Source: SAR202-VII-2 sp965263165
Lineage (GTDB): Bacteria; Chloroflexota; Dehalococcoidia; Lucifugimonadales; SAR202-VII-2
DNA: 64,000 nt
Direction of reading: 5' to 3'
Assembly: GCA_965263165.1 (NCBI GenBank)
Contig: OZ253584.1
Location: 186,001 to 250,000, forward strand
Part shown: positions 33,740 through 41,920 of the stretch, piece after piece
How positions within the stretch are numbered: position 1 is the stretch's first letter
Layout: each line of letters opens with the position of its first letter
Made by a program: the position numbers and the translations under genes
The notes under the pieces: generated by a model
What the model was told of the DNA's origin: nothing
The model's database searches: none
What the model saw: the letters and a program-made list of their open reading frames with translations, nothing else

Positions 33740-34930
33740 GGAGACCTTTGAGCAACTCTGGGTGTAGCCTTCGATTGGTCCGCCAGCACGGAGAAGAAGT
33801 TCACGGAACCGCATCCAGGGCGGTTCAGGCCACCCACTGCGCGTCCCGGTGTGGCGGCTCCCCCGGGACTGCTCCTACACAGTGGTTCAGGCAGCGCAAT
33901 CAGCCAACTTGGTCATCCTCCGCAAGTTGTAGGCCATCAGCTTGAACCACATCTCCACGGCGTTGCGTCCCAAACCCCGGTAGCGGACACGGCTATAGCC
34001 GTAGCTGCGCTTGAGGGTGCCGAAGACCTTCTCCACCAACGCCCGCCGCGGACGTATCAACGCGTTGCGTCGCTTCTGCCAATGCGGTAACTCCGGTTGA
34101 TGCTTGTGGGAACGGTGCATGATCCGATCGTTGATCCCATGAGACGTGAGCCACCGACGCCGCCTGTTGGACTCATAGGCGCGGTCACCGTACACCGCCA
34201 CCTCGTCACCGCTCACCAGCGCATCGGCCACCTCGCTCTCATAGACCTTGGCCGGCGTCAGCATCCCCTTGCGCACCAGCCCCGTCCCTGCATCCACACC
34301 CAGATGCACCTTGTAGCCGAAGTGCGCCCGACTCCCACGGTGGCGCGTCCAGTCAGCATCGGGGTCGGTAGCACTCTTGGCGCCACGTCCCGCAGCGAGG
34401 GGTGGACGACGCACTTGGGCCTCTACCAGCGTGGCGTCCATCAACGTCCCCTCCTTCAATACCAGTCCGCGCTTGTCCAGTTGGACTTCCAGCTCCTTGA
34501 AAAGCTCCTCACTCAGCCCATGCTTGACCAGCTCGGTCCGAAAGCGGCTGATCGTCGAGTAGTCAGGGGTCTCGTCCTGAAGCCCAAGCCCCACAAAGCG
34601 ACGGAACGATATGCGGTCTCCGAGTGCCTCTTCCATCTGCGGGTCAGACAGGTTGTACCACTGCTCCAGCAGCAGTACCTTGACCATCATCAACGGAGGA
34701 TAACTGGGTCTCCCTTCATCGGCCGAGTAGACTCCCCCCACCAGAAAGGCGAATCGTTCCCAGTCCACCTCCTCGCCGATTCGCTCCAGACGCTCGTTTC
34801 TTCCAAGCGACTGCGGCAACAGCGATTCTGCTAGTGACGTCTGACCCATCTGACGATGCATCTGTACTCTCCGGACTTCCTCGGATGGCTACATTCTCGC
34901 CCCACCTGCCTTGGTTACGCAAAGGTCTCC
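33740..34930 (-). mobile_element. IS5-family element, copy 2 (1191 bp)
   Basis: Same ends as copy 1. Flanked by GTAGCT (33734-33739 and 34931-34936). Removing it restores AACCTTCTCCC-GTAGCT-GGGGGAAGGTT, an 11-bp hairpin whose six-base loop is the duplication. It differs from copies 1 and 3 by an A-to-G near 33787 (CACGGAGAAG versus CACGGAAAAG). Confidence 0.92.
33887..34861 (-). CDS. IS5-family transposase, copy 2
   Basis: A 324-residue DDE transposase with the same translation as copies 1 and 3: GDRISFRRFVGLGLQDETPD, catalytic Asp in GTLMDATLVEA and VAVYGDRAYES, Glu in VEKVFGTLKRSYGY. Intact frame. The element separates the repeat interval after two amidohydrolase genes from the promoter of a third paralog at 35162. 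The IS carries its gene on the strand opposite to those neighbours. Confidence 0.92.
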   Translation of the reverse strand: MHRQMGQTSLAESLLPQSLGRNERLERIGEEVDWERFAFLVGGVYSADEGRPSYPPLMMVKVLLLEQWYNLSDPQMEEALGDRISFRRFVGLGLQDETPDYSTISRFRTELVKHGLSEELFKELEVQLDKRGLVLKEGTLMDATLVEAQVRRPPLAAGRGAKSATDPDADWTRHRGSRAHFGYKVHLGVDAGTGLVRKGMLTPAKVYESEVADALVSGDEVAVYGDRAYESNRRRRWLTSHGINDRIMHRSHKHQPELPHWQKRRNALIRPRRALVEKVFGTLKRSYGYSRVRYRGLGRNAVEMWFKLMAYNLRRMTKLADCAA

Positions 34931-35054
34931 GTAGCTGGGGGAAGGTTGAGATGGGGTCGCGCAGCAGCCTCTCCGGCAGCTACACCCAGCCGCACTCCCC
35001 CACGCCGCCTCACCCCGCGCGCTCCCCGCAGCGACCGGCAACCCGCCGCGCCCG

Positions 35055-35083
35055 TTGACACGCTCCCCCATCGTCTCTATCGT
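35055..35083 (+). promoter_or_regulatory. Promoter of amidohydrolase gene
   Basis: TTGACA, 17-bp spacer, TATCGT, 78 bp upstream of ATG 35162. The box lies about 120 bp from the IS end, so the IS does not interrupt it. Confidence 0.55.
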
Positions 35084-35161
35084 TGGAGCACTGCTAACCA
35101 AAAGGGAAGCAGGCCGATAACGGATCGATAGCGGAACAAACCCTCCAGGGAGGCGGAAACT

Positions 35162-36235
35162 ATGCCAGTTGTAGACGCAGACGCCCATGTGGACGAGACC
35201 GAAGCAACGTGGGAGCACATCGACGAGACCCTCCAGAAGTACAAGCCCTCCACCGTTAGCCAGAACTCCTCCGGGCCCGTCGCCGGCCTCGCCAAAGGCT
35301 ACACGCGGTATTGGTTCATCGACGGCCGCTTCTGGCTGCGGCGCCTCCGGGACGACGTGCGCACGGCGACGACCGTTGAAAAAAGGGAGTTGCATGATAT
35401 CCCCGGCCGTCTGGCCCATATGGACGAGTTGGGCATCGACTTCCAAGTCGTCTACCCCACCCTGTTCCTGATGAGCCCCACCGACAAGCCGGAGGTCGAG
35501 CTGGCCCTGACCAAGTCGTACAACCGCTGGTTGGCGGCCAAGTCGAAGGAGAGCGGCGGCCGCATCCGCTACGTCGCTATGCTCCCCCTGATGTCTCCCG
35601 ACGAGGCCGTCAAGGAAATCGAGTTTGTCCGCGAGAACGGTGCCTGCGGCATCTCCAAGAAGGGCGTCGAATTGGGCGGCAGGTTGGCAAGCGACCCCTA
35701 CTTCTTCCCTATCTACAGCGCCGCCGAGGCCGTCGACCTTCCCATTTGCTTCCACGTCGGCAACGGCGACCCCAACATGAGCGACGCCAACTTCTCGGCG
35801 CTCAGCCCCTGGCACTTCAGCCTGTCGGCCATCGACGCCTTCCTCTCACTCACCCTCAATGAGGTGCCCGACAAGTTCCCGAACCTCCGCTGGGGCTTCA
35901 TCGAGTGCATGTCCTCCTGGCTCCCCTACGCCATGTCCGACCTCCGGGCCAGGGACGAGCGCACCCAGTGGCAGCAGCCCTTCACCTTGAAGAGCGACGT
36001 CGTGCGCGACTGCAACTACTACATAACCTGCCAAACCGTGGAGGACCTCTCCATGGTCATGGAGTACGCCGGCGAGGACAACCTCATGGCCGGCACCGAC
36101 TACACCCACGCCGACCAGTCCGCCGAGATTCAGACCCTCGACATCATCCGGCAGATGGGCGACAAGGGCATGATCACCACCGACCAGGCTCGCAAGATCC
36201 GCGAGGACAACCCAATGCGGTTCTACGGATTCTAG
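35162..36235 (+). CDS. ACMSD-type amidohydrolase
   Basis: A 357-residue paralog: MPVVDADAHVDETEATWEHI, ICFHVGNGDPN, WGFIECMSSWLPYAMSDLRA and AGTDYTHADQSAEIQTLDII. The metal-site pattern is the same as in the two genes before the IS. The start is supported by AGGGAGG. The distance to the next amidohydrolase (70 bp) suggests co-transcription. Substrate unknown; diversification of several paralogs suggests a set of related carboxylated substrates rather than a single housekeeping one. Confidence 0.85.
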   Translation: MPVVDADAHVDETEATWEHIDETLQKYKPSTVSQNSSGPVAGLAKGYTRYWFIDGRFWLRRLRDDVRTATTVEKRELHDIPGRLAHMDELGIDFQVVYPTLFLMSPTDKPEVELALTKSYNRWLAAKSKESGGRIRYVAMLPLMSPDEAVKEIEFVRENGACGISKKGVELGGRLASDPYFFPIYSAAEAVDLPICFHVGNGDPNMSDANFSALSPWHFSLSAIDAFLSLTLNEVPDKFPNLRWGFIECMSSWLPYAMSDLRARDERTQWQQPFTLKSDVVRDCNYYITCQTVEDLSMVMEYAGEDNLMAGTDYTHADQSAEIQTLDIIRQMGDKGMITTDQARKIREDNPMRFYGF

Positions 36236-36305
36236 GCAACCGGCCACAGCCCTCCGGCATCGGCCAGCGATGGAGATTTACAGACCGGCGCTTCTGAGGT
36301 GAACC

Positions 36306-37445
36306 GTGAGCAAGAACGGGTTTCGCATCCTCGACAGCGACATGCACATCCAGGAGCCGCCGGACCTCTGGCAGCGCTTCATTGAGCCGGCCTTCCGGGA
36401 CGCCGCGCCCGTCGGCATCCACCAGCAGGTGCGCGACCTCCGCATGGCCCACCCCGATGGCCGGCCCTGGGGCATGCCGGCGTTCGGGCCTCAGAACGCA
36501 GCCATGCCCGCCGGCCACATCTACCGCCACACCCAGGAGCTCTTCCGCCCCTACGAGGAGCGCGGCTGGACCGCCAGGGTCCAGTTGGACGCCATGGAAG
36601 AAGAGGGCGTGGACGTTGCCGTCCTCTACCCCACCCGCGGCCTCCACGCCCTCAGCGAGGTCGGCATGGACCCAGCGCTCACGGGCGCACTCTGCCGCGC
36701 CTATAACGACTGGCTGAACGAGTTCTGCCAGGAGGACCCGTCAAGACTCTTCGGCGCCGCCATGATCACCCCCTTCGATATCGAGGAGGCCGTGGCCGAG
36801 ACTCGTCGCTGCGTCCAGGACCTCGGCTTCCGCGCCGTCTTCCTCCGCGCCAACGTCTCCTCCGGCCGCCCCTGGCACGATCCCTACTACGACCCCCTCT
36901 GGACCACGCTGGAGGAGCTCGACGTTCCACTCGGCTTCCATGAGTCCGCCTCCTCTGCCGCGCCCCAAATCGGCGACCTGTTCGGCGATAACTTTATGCT
37001 GCGCCACGTCTACGCACACCCCTTCGAGTTGATGGTGGCGCTCGGCAGCATGTGCGGGGCCGGGGTGCTGGAGCGGCATCCCAGCCTGCGGGTCGCCTTC
37101 CTGGAGGGCAACTGTAGCTGGCTCCCCTTCCTCTTGTGGCGGTTGGACGAGCACTGGGAGATGTTTGGAGACCAGTGGGCCCCCGAGCTTGGCCTGGCCC
37201 CCAGCGAGGTGTTCAAGAGGCAGTGTTTCGTCTCGGTGGAGCCCGATGAGACGCCGGTAAAGCACGTTATTGAAGACGTCGGCGCCGACAACCTGGTGTT
37301 TTCCACCGACTATCCGCACGTCGACACCAAGTTCCCCAATTCGGTGAACAAGCTCCTCGAGCTGCCCCTTGGCGAGGCAAACCTCCGCAAGATCCTCTGG
37401 GACAACTGCGCCCGGTTCTACGGCATGGCGGCCCCCGTCGCCTAG
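36306..37445 (+). CDS. Amidohydrolase-family protein, distinct subgroup
   Basis: A 379-residue TIM-barrel protein of the same superfamily but not a close paralog of its neighbours. It begins from GTG 36306 with MSKNGFRILDSDMHIQEPPD, so the strand-1 motif is DSDMHIQE; later motifs are LGFHESASSAA, VAFLEGNCSWLPFLLWRLDE and FSTDYPHVDTKFPNS with the catalytic Asp. GAGG precedes the start. Its TAG stop overlaps a CTAG where a dispersed element starts, as at 32884. Likely cytoplasmic hydrolase or decarboxylase acting in the same route as the upstream gene; this is inferred from position. Confidence 0.82.
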   Translation: MSKNGFRILDSDMHIQEPPDLWQRFIEPAFRDAAPVGIHQQVRDLRMAHPDGRPWGMPAFGPQNAAMPAGHIYRHTQELFRPYEERGWTARVQLDAMEEEGVDVAVLYPTRGLHALSEVGMDPALTGALCRAYNDWLNEFCQEDPSRLFGAAMITPFDIEEAVAETRRCVQDLGFRAVFLRANVSSGRPWHDPYYDPLWTTLEELDVPLGFHESASSAAPQIGDLFGDNFMLRHVYAHPFELMVALGSMCGAGVLERHPSLRVAFLEGNCSWLPFLLWRLDEHWEMFGDQWAPELGLAPSEVFKRQCFVSVEPDETPVKHVIEDVGADNLVFSTDYPHVDTKFPNSVNKLLELPLGEANLRKILWDNCARFYGMAAPVA

Positions 37446-37992
37446 AGAATCTCTGAACAAGCCCCCGGGGGAACCTCCTGTCCCTACCCCTCCTACTTGC
37501 AAAATAAGAACTATTGTGCTATAGTATCCCCAAGAAGTGGCCCCCCGGCCCGCTTCTCTTCCTTGGAGCCTGTCGCATAACATTTGTACTGGGGGAATCC
37601 ATAGAGAATGCCCCTGTGGCAGCGCTTTGGGGGAACATCCCCCAGGCCCACAACCGTCGGAGGAAGGGTGAGACCAGAGCCAATGCCGTTTCGAGACAAG
37701 CTCTTTGGAGCCATCCTGCTCCGCCACGGTTCATTACGATTCATTACAACTTCACTACGACTCCTCACAGCTCCCTTACGGCTTCTTTACGCCTCTGTTA
37801 CGCCTCTGTTACGGCTCCGTGCCTGAAAACCCCGAAATCCGGCTGATACGCGTAACGAATATACAATCAAAGGCCTCGCCTTCCCCTCGGGGGAACCCTC
37901 CCGTCCCTGTCCCCGTACTCGGGGGAAGGTTAGGAAGCGTCCTATCCGGCCATGCCGCGCCCGCGGACTTGTGCAGACTATCCCTAGGAGAC
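37446..37992 (+). repeat. Promoter-led 11-bp array element, copy 3, with bordering repeats
   Basis: Left border GAGAATCTCTGAACAAGCC directly after CTA of the preceding stop; right border GGACTTGTGCAGACTATCCC followed by TAG; both sides read CTAG. Inside: TTGCAA (37497-37502), 17-bp spacer, TATAGT (37520-37525), a conserved block, about nine 11-bp units with TTACG or variants (37723-37821), the tail ATACAATCAAAGGC (ending near 37874), and a type B hairpin (CCCCGTACTCGGGGGAAGG). This is the copy in which borders on both sides are clearest. Confidence 0.7.
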
Positions 37993-38080
37993 CCGGCGGC
38001 CGCCACCGCATGAGTCAACCCCCCGCCGCGTGTGCTATAGTGCGGGCTGCCCCAGGGCGCAACGCCATAGGAGGATACCG

Positions 38081-39079
38081 GTGGCCAGCAAGCTCAACCT
38101 CAGTCTCATTGTCGCCAGGAACCCACGCTCCGAGCCCGTCATCAATGGCAAGTTCGAGCCGGACGGCATCGACCTCACGGTTACCGTGGCCCACCCGTCA
38201 GAAATCTTCTGGCGTCAGCTTCACTTCGCCGAGTTCGACGTCTCCGAGATGTCCATGGCCTCGCTCTTCATCGCCAGGTCCCAGGGCAACAACGACTGGG
38301 TCGGCCTTCCCATCTTCACCACCAGAGTCTTCTTTCAGAACATGATCCTCGTCCGCAAGGACGCCGGCATCGAGCGCCCCGAGGACTTGAAGGGCAAGCG
38401 CATCGGCGTCCCCGAGTACCAGCAAACCGCCGCCGTCTGGTCCCGCGGCATCCTCATGAACGAGTTCGGCTTCAAGCCGGAGGAAAACGAGTGGTGGATG
38501 GAGCGGACCGAGCAGGTCAGCCACGGCGGCGCCACCGGCTTTCAACCGCCCCCGGGCGTCAGGCTCAACCGCATCCCACCCGAAACGAACATCGGGACCA
38601 TGATGCTCGCCAAGGAGCTGGACGCCACCCTGCTCTACATCACCGACCCCAACCTCGTTGACCGCGCCCGCATTGACCTCTACAACCACCCCGACATGCG
38701 GCGGCTCTTCCCCGACCCCCTGGCCGAGGGCCATCGCTTCTACAACAAGACCGGCATCTTTCCCATCAACCACGGCATGGTCGTGCGCCGCTCCCTGCTT
38801 GAGCAGCACCCCTGGATCGCCCTCAATCTCTTCCGCACCTTCCTGGCCGCCAAGAACAGCGCCGCCGCAAAGGCAAGGGAGCTCGCCGAGCCCTATTTCA
38901 TCACCGGCGCCCTCTCCCACGAAGCCAGGGCCGGGTTAGCCACCGACCCCTTCCCCTACGGCGTCCAGGGCAACCGCAAGGTCCTCGAGACCATCGCCTC
39001 CTACCTCCACCAGCAGGGGCTTACCCCCAGCCAGGTTCCCCTGGACGATGTGTTCGCGCCCAGCACTATGGGGCTATAA
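38081..39079 (+). CDS. DHP-decarboxylase / substrate-binding-like protein
   Basis: A 332-residue protein of the periplasmic-binding-protein fold that resembles proteins annotated as 4,5-dihydroxyphthalate decarboxylase: LNLSLIVARNPRSEPVINGK, PSEIFWRQLHFAEFDVSEMS, PEDLKGKRIGVPEYQQTAAV and NHGMVVRRSLLEQHPWIALN. No signal peptide or lipobox is seen, which argues against an exported binding protein and for a cytoplasmic enzyme. GTG 38081 follows AGGAGG, and an upstream TATAGT (near 38036) may be its -10. It sits next to amidohydrolases of a superfamily that includes aromatic-acid decarboxylases, so a shared aromatic-acid route is plausible. Confidence 0.72.
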   Translation: MASKLNLSLIVARNPRSEPVINGKFEPDGIDLTVTVAHPSEIFWRQLHFAEFDVSEMSMASLFIARSQGNNDWVGLPIFTTRVFFQNMILVRKDAGIERPEDLKGKRIGVPEYQQTAAVWSRGILMNEFGFKPEENEWWMERTEQVSHGGATGFQPPPGVRLNRIPPETNIGTMMLAKELDATLLYITDPNLVDRARIDLYNHPDMRRLFPDPLAEGHRFYNKTGIFPINHGMVVRRSLLEQHPWIALNLFRTFLAAKNSAAAKARELAEPYFITGALSHEARAGLATDPFPYGVQGNRKVLETIASYLHQQGLTPSQVPLDDVFAPSTMGL

Positions 39080-39180
39080 CAGAAACGCTGGGGCTGGATC
39101 AGAGGGCAACCACATCAAAGGGTCAGGCGCGCCGGGGCGGAAATCCGCACAAGCCTTGCCCCAAGCCTTGGCCGCCTAGG

Positions 39181-40222
39181 TGTAGTTCCCAGGGAGGTTG
39201 TTGACAGGTGGGGGGCCTCGCTGTTGCTGTTGTGTAACCAAAACCAGCAGCGACAGGAGGCCCTCATGGAACATCGTAACGCACGCTTGACCCCCGTGAC
39301 TCGCGCTGAATTGGTCGAACAGGTGTTGTCCGGCTGGCCCCAGGCCGAAGTGGCCCGCTTGTTCCGCGTCTCCCGCGCGACCGTCGCCAAGTGGGTGCTG
39401 CGGTTCCGTGAAGGCGGGCCAGACGCGCTCCACGACCGCTCCAGCCGTCCCCTGCGCAGCCCCCGCCAAACCGGTCAGCTGCAGGAAGCAGCCATCTGCA
39501 CTGCACGCCGCATGCTTGCCTGGGGGCCGCACCGCATCGGGTGGCGGTTGGGCATCGCCCGCTCCACCGTCTACGCCGTCCTGCGCCGCGCCGGACTCCA
39601 CCGCCTCGCGTGGCTCCATCGCACCACACGGGAGATCGTTCGCTACGAGCATGCCCGCCCCGGCGCGCTGGTTCACCTCGACATCAAGAAACTCGGCCGC
39701 ATCCCGCAGGGTGGCGGCAAGCGCATCCTGCCCGGCTTCGCGGAGACCCGCAGTGGTCCTCAGCGCGGCCCCCGCCTCGGTTTCGACTTCCTCCACGTGG
39801 CCGTGGATGACCACTCCCGCTATGCCTACGTCGAGGCCCTGCCGGACGAACGCGGCCCGACGGCCGCCGCCTTCCTTGTTCGAGCACTTGCCCACTTCGA
39901 GCGCTTGGGCATCGCCGCCGAGCGCATCCTGACTGACAATGGCGCCTGCTACGTGAGTCGCATCTTCACCGACACGGCGGCGGCCAGGAATATACGGGTG
40001 AAGCGCACGCGGCCTTTCCGGCCTCAGACCAACGGCAAGGCGGAGGCGTTCAACAAGATCATGCAGGCCGAGTGGGCCTACCAGCGACCGTACTCCTCCA
40101 ACCGCGAGCGGCTCAACGCGTTGCCTGGGTTCCTCGCGTATTACAATCACCGGCGTCCACACGGCGGCATCGGCGGGGCTACTCCCGCGTCCCGCCTGTC
40201 AACAACGTCCCTGGGAACTACA
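39181..40222 (+). mobile_element. IS481-family insertion sequence (1042 bp)
   Basis: The 28-bp ends TGTAGTTCCCAGGGAGGTTG... and the reverse complement at 40195-40222 match with one difference. The six-base CCTAGG flanks both sides (39175-39180 and 40223-40228), the target duplication. The sequence between holds one transposase gene whose frame runs out through the right end. Confidence 0.9.
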
Positions 40223-40387
40223 CCTAGGGCGCGAGCCTGCTCCCCTCACCCGTCCCGCTGCACGTGTGCCATCACAATCCCGCCGCGGCCCACGTACCTA
40301 TCCCGCACCGCCTCGAACAGCGCCAGCCTCTCCGGCTGGAAGGCCGTGGCGTTCCCCCGCTCGTCCATGTGCGGATTGGGAAAGTAG
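39266..40387 (+). CDS. IS481-family transposase
   Basis: A 373-codon frame. Residues 1-60 form a helix-turn-helix (AEVARLFRVSRATVAKWVLR); the rve integrase core follows with the first Asp in VHLDIKKLGRI, the second in RILTDNGACY and the Glu in TNGKAEAFNKIMQAEWAY, ending with NHRRPHGGIGGATPASRL. The conserved protein is complete at about residue 316, but the frame has no stop inside the element and reads about 55 codons into the host DNA, ending 40387 inside the antisense of the next gene. GACAGGAGG precedes the ATG. Confidence 0.88.
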   Translation: MEHRNARLTPVTRAELVEQVLSGWPQAEVARLFRVSRATVAKWVLRFREGGPDALHDRSSRPLRSPRQTGQLQEAAICTARRMLAWGPHRIGWRLGIARSTVYAVLRRAGLHRLAWLHRTTREIVRYEHARPGALVHLDIKKLGRIPQGGGKRILPGFAETRSGPQRGPRLGFDFLHVAVDDHSRYAYVEALPDERGPTAAAFLVRALAHFERLGIAAERILTDNGACYVSRIFTDTAAARNIRVKRTRPFRPQTNGKAEAFNKIMQAEWAYQRPYSSNRERLNALPGFLAYYNHRRPHGGIGGATPASRLSTTSLGTTPRARACSPHPSRCTCAITIPPRPTYLSRTASNSASLSGWKAVAFPRSSMCGLGK

Positions 40388-40680
40388 ATGCGCAACAGCG
40401 TCTCCCCTGCCGCGCCGGACAGGCGCACGTAATACAGCATCGGCGCTCCGTGGTCCTCGGCCTCCACGACCTGCGCGCCCGCCACGTCGTCCACTTTGAG
40501 ATGAACGTGCCATGACTCGGCCTCGATATTGGCGTAACCGCCGGAAAACGCGGCCCCCGCGCCATCCCCGTACATCTCCGCCACCACGCTTCCGTCACCC
40601 AGAACGAAGAGCATCCGCGGTATCCGGCCGAGTTCAGACAGGAGGTCCTGCAAAACCTCCCGCTCCACGGGGGCCGTCAC
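40246..40680 (-). CDS. Hypothetical protein coupled to folB (144 aa)
   Basis: From a GTG that overlaps the folB stop (GTGA) the protein reads MTAPVEREVLQDLLSELGRI, then a beta-rich part (YANIEAESWHVHLKVDDVAG, MLYYVRLSGAAGETLLRIYF) and a helical end. The pattern loosely recalls small heme- or ligand-binding beta domains, but no family can be named. The IS481 element ends 24 bp from its stop codon, so the gene narrowly escaped disruption. Overlap with folB indicates co-translation; a pterin-related role cannot be shown. Confidence 0.6.
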   Translation of the reverse strand: MTAPVEREVLQDLLSELGRIPRMLFVLGDGSVVAEMYGDGAGAAFSGGYANIEAESWHVHLKVDDVAGAQVVEAEDHGAPMLYYVRLSGAAGETLLRIYFPNPHMDERGNATAFQPERLALFEAVRDRYVGRGGIVMAHVQRDG

Positions 40681-41045
40681 CCGCCCCGCCCCCGCACAAT
40701 CTCCACCGAAGCGCCGGAGAGAACAGCCCCTTTGATCGGCGGCGACGGCTTCTGAACCTTGACCCGAACGCTCTGCGCCAGCGGGCTGGAAGCCAGCGCC
40801 CCCCTGCATATTGCCTCCGCAACGGCCTCCAGAAGATTCTTCTGCGGTCCCTCGATCGCGTCTCTCGCGGCGTTGAAAAGCTTCGTGTAATTCACCGTCT
40901 CTTCCAGGCGGTCACTGGCGCCGGCCACGCTCAAGTCGCACTCCACCTCGATGTCCACGACGAAGCGCTGTCCCAGAACGCGCTCCTCCGGCAGAGCGCC
41001 GTGATGCCCGTAGAACACCATCCCCTCCAACATAATCTTGTCCAA
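40677..41045 (-). CDS. folB: Dihydroneopterin aldolase
   Basis: A 122-residue enzyme of folate synthesis that splits 7,8-dihydroneopterin to 6-hydroxymethyl-dihydropterin and glycolaldehyde. Family marks are MVFYGHHGALPEERVLGQRF, with the substrate-binding Glu, and VRVKVQKPSPPIKGAVLSGA, with the catalytic Lys. Length is typical and the protein probably forms an octamer in the cytoplasm. It begins 8 nt after the stop of the upstream gene and overlaps the downstream gene; no other folate gene is in the window. Confidence 0.92.
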   Translation of the reverse strand: MDKIMLEGMVFYGHHGALPEERVLGQRFVVDIEVECDLSVAGASDRLEETVNYTKLFNAARDAIEGPQKNLLEAVAEAICRGALASSPLAQSVRVKVQKPSPPIKGAVLSGASVEIVRGRGG

Positions 41046-41053
41046 GCTCCCCC

Positions 41054-41836
41054 CTACTTCGCCACCGAGATTGCCGCTTGCGGCTGGCCCGCCGCCGTCG
41101 CCGACGACAGGCGCAGAACACCCAGGACGCCGTGGCAGTGCGAAACCGTCGCCACCATGATGTGCGCCTCTCCCGCCGCCGCCAGCGCCACAGCCCGGTC
41201 GCGGGCCTCCAGCAACTCCCGCATCGGTATCGTTGAGATGCCGTACCCAAGGTGCCTGCTGTGAAACACCATCACCCCATCCAAGTCCGGCCTCGCATCC
41301 GAGGCCAACGACCTCACCGTCTCAGGCATCGACCAGTCCCTGGGGCCCTTCGTTGCAGGGCACACCTCAGGCTCGTAGCAGTTGGTTGGACACAGCCAGC
41401 CGGCGTGACTCAGGAAGAAGTTGCCCCTGCTGTCCAGGTGTTCGTAGGGCAGGCCCGCCCCCCGGCCCAGCGGCGTCTGCTCCAACGTTGCCTCCCCTGC
41501 GCCAAAAGCCAGGGCCAGCTTCAGCCACTCCAGCGCCACGTGCGGCCCTATCGGCGGCGGGACCAAGTGCGCCTCAGCCGCCCGGGCCGTCTCCAGGTAG
41601 CCGCCGAGATAGGAGACCCAGTCACCGGGCGCTATCTTCACCAGCGGCTCGCCGGCAAACTCAACCGAGGCCGCGCAATTCGCATTGCGGTCGACCACCA
41701 GCACCCGCTCCGCCGGCAGGCGTCCCCGTCTGATCCCCTTGACGAGCTGCCGCGTGTGGTAGCTGCCGAAGCAACCGCCCCCAGCCACTACGAAGTCCGT
41801 TATCCGTCCCGTTTCAGCGATGGACGCGCCAGGCAC
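41054..41836 (-). CDS. Conserved hypothetical protein with Cys cluster
   Basis: From the suggested GTG at 41836 the protein has about 260 residues. A glycine-rich nucleotide-binding-like start (TDFVVAGGGCFGSYHTRQLV) and VLVVDRNANCA suggest a Rossmann-like fold. Further on, WLCPTNCYEPEVCPATKGPR contains four closely spaced cysteines that could bind metal, and VSHCHGVLGV lies near the end. No family is recognised. TATACT at 41869-41864 may be its -10. The start is uncertain because the frame extends upstream into the cofE coding strand. It is transcribed with folB. Confidence 0.6.
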   Translation of the reverse strand: MPGASIAETGRITDFVVAGGGCFGSYHTRQLVKGIRRGRLPAERVLVVDRNANCAASVEFAGEPLVKIAPGDWVSYLGGYLETARAAEAHLVPPPIGPHVALEWLKLALAFGAGEATLEQTPLGRGAGLPYEHLDSRGNFFLSHAGWLCPTNCYEPEVCPATKGPRDWSMPETVRSLASDARPDLDGVMVFHSRHLGYGISTIPMRELLEARDRAVALAAAGEAHIMVATVSHCHGVLGVLRLSSATAAGQPQAAISVAK

Positions 41837-41882
41837 GATAGGCCCCCAGTCGCGAATGCGCCGAGTATAGCACACCCCTTCC

Positions 41883-41911
41883 TTGACCCCCCTTGGACCC
41901 CGTGATATAAC
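41883..41911 (+). promoter_or_regulatory. Promoter of cofE, leaderless layout
   Basis: TTGACC, 17-bp spacer, TATAAC. Only nine bases separate the -10 box from ATG 41921, so transcription should begin at or next to the start codon. Confidence 0.65.
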
Positions 41912-41920
41912 TCCGGCGCC

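Noticed and set aside
33064..33945. 293-codon frame through the array element and into the IS
   Set aside because: Crosses the IS junction and repeats. The related frames in copies 1 and 3 start with different non-ATG codons, and copies 4 and 5 have a stop at once.
38036..38041. TATAGT upstream of 38081 as a sixth array element
   Set aside because: Only the -10-like box is shared; the head, array and tail are absent.
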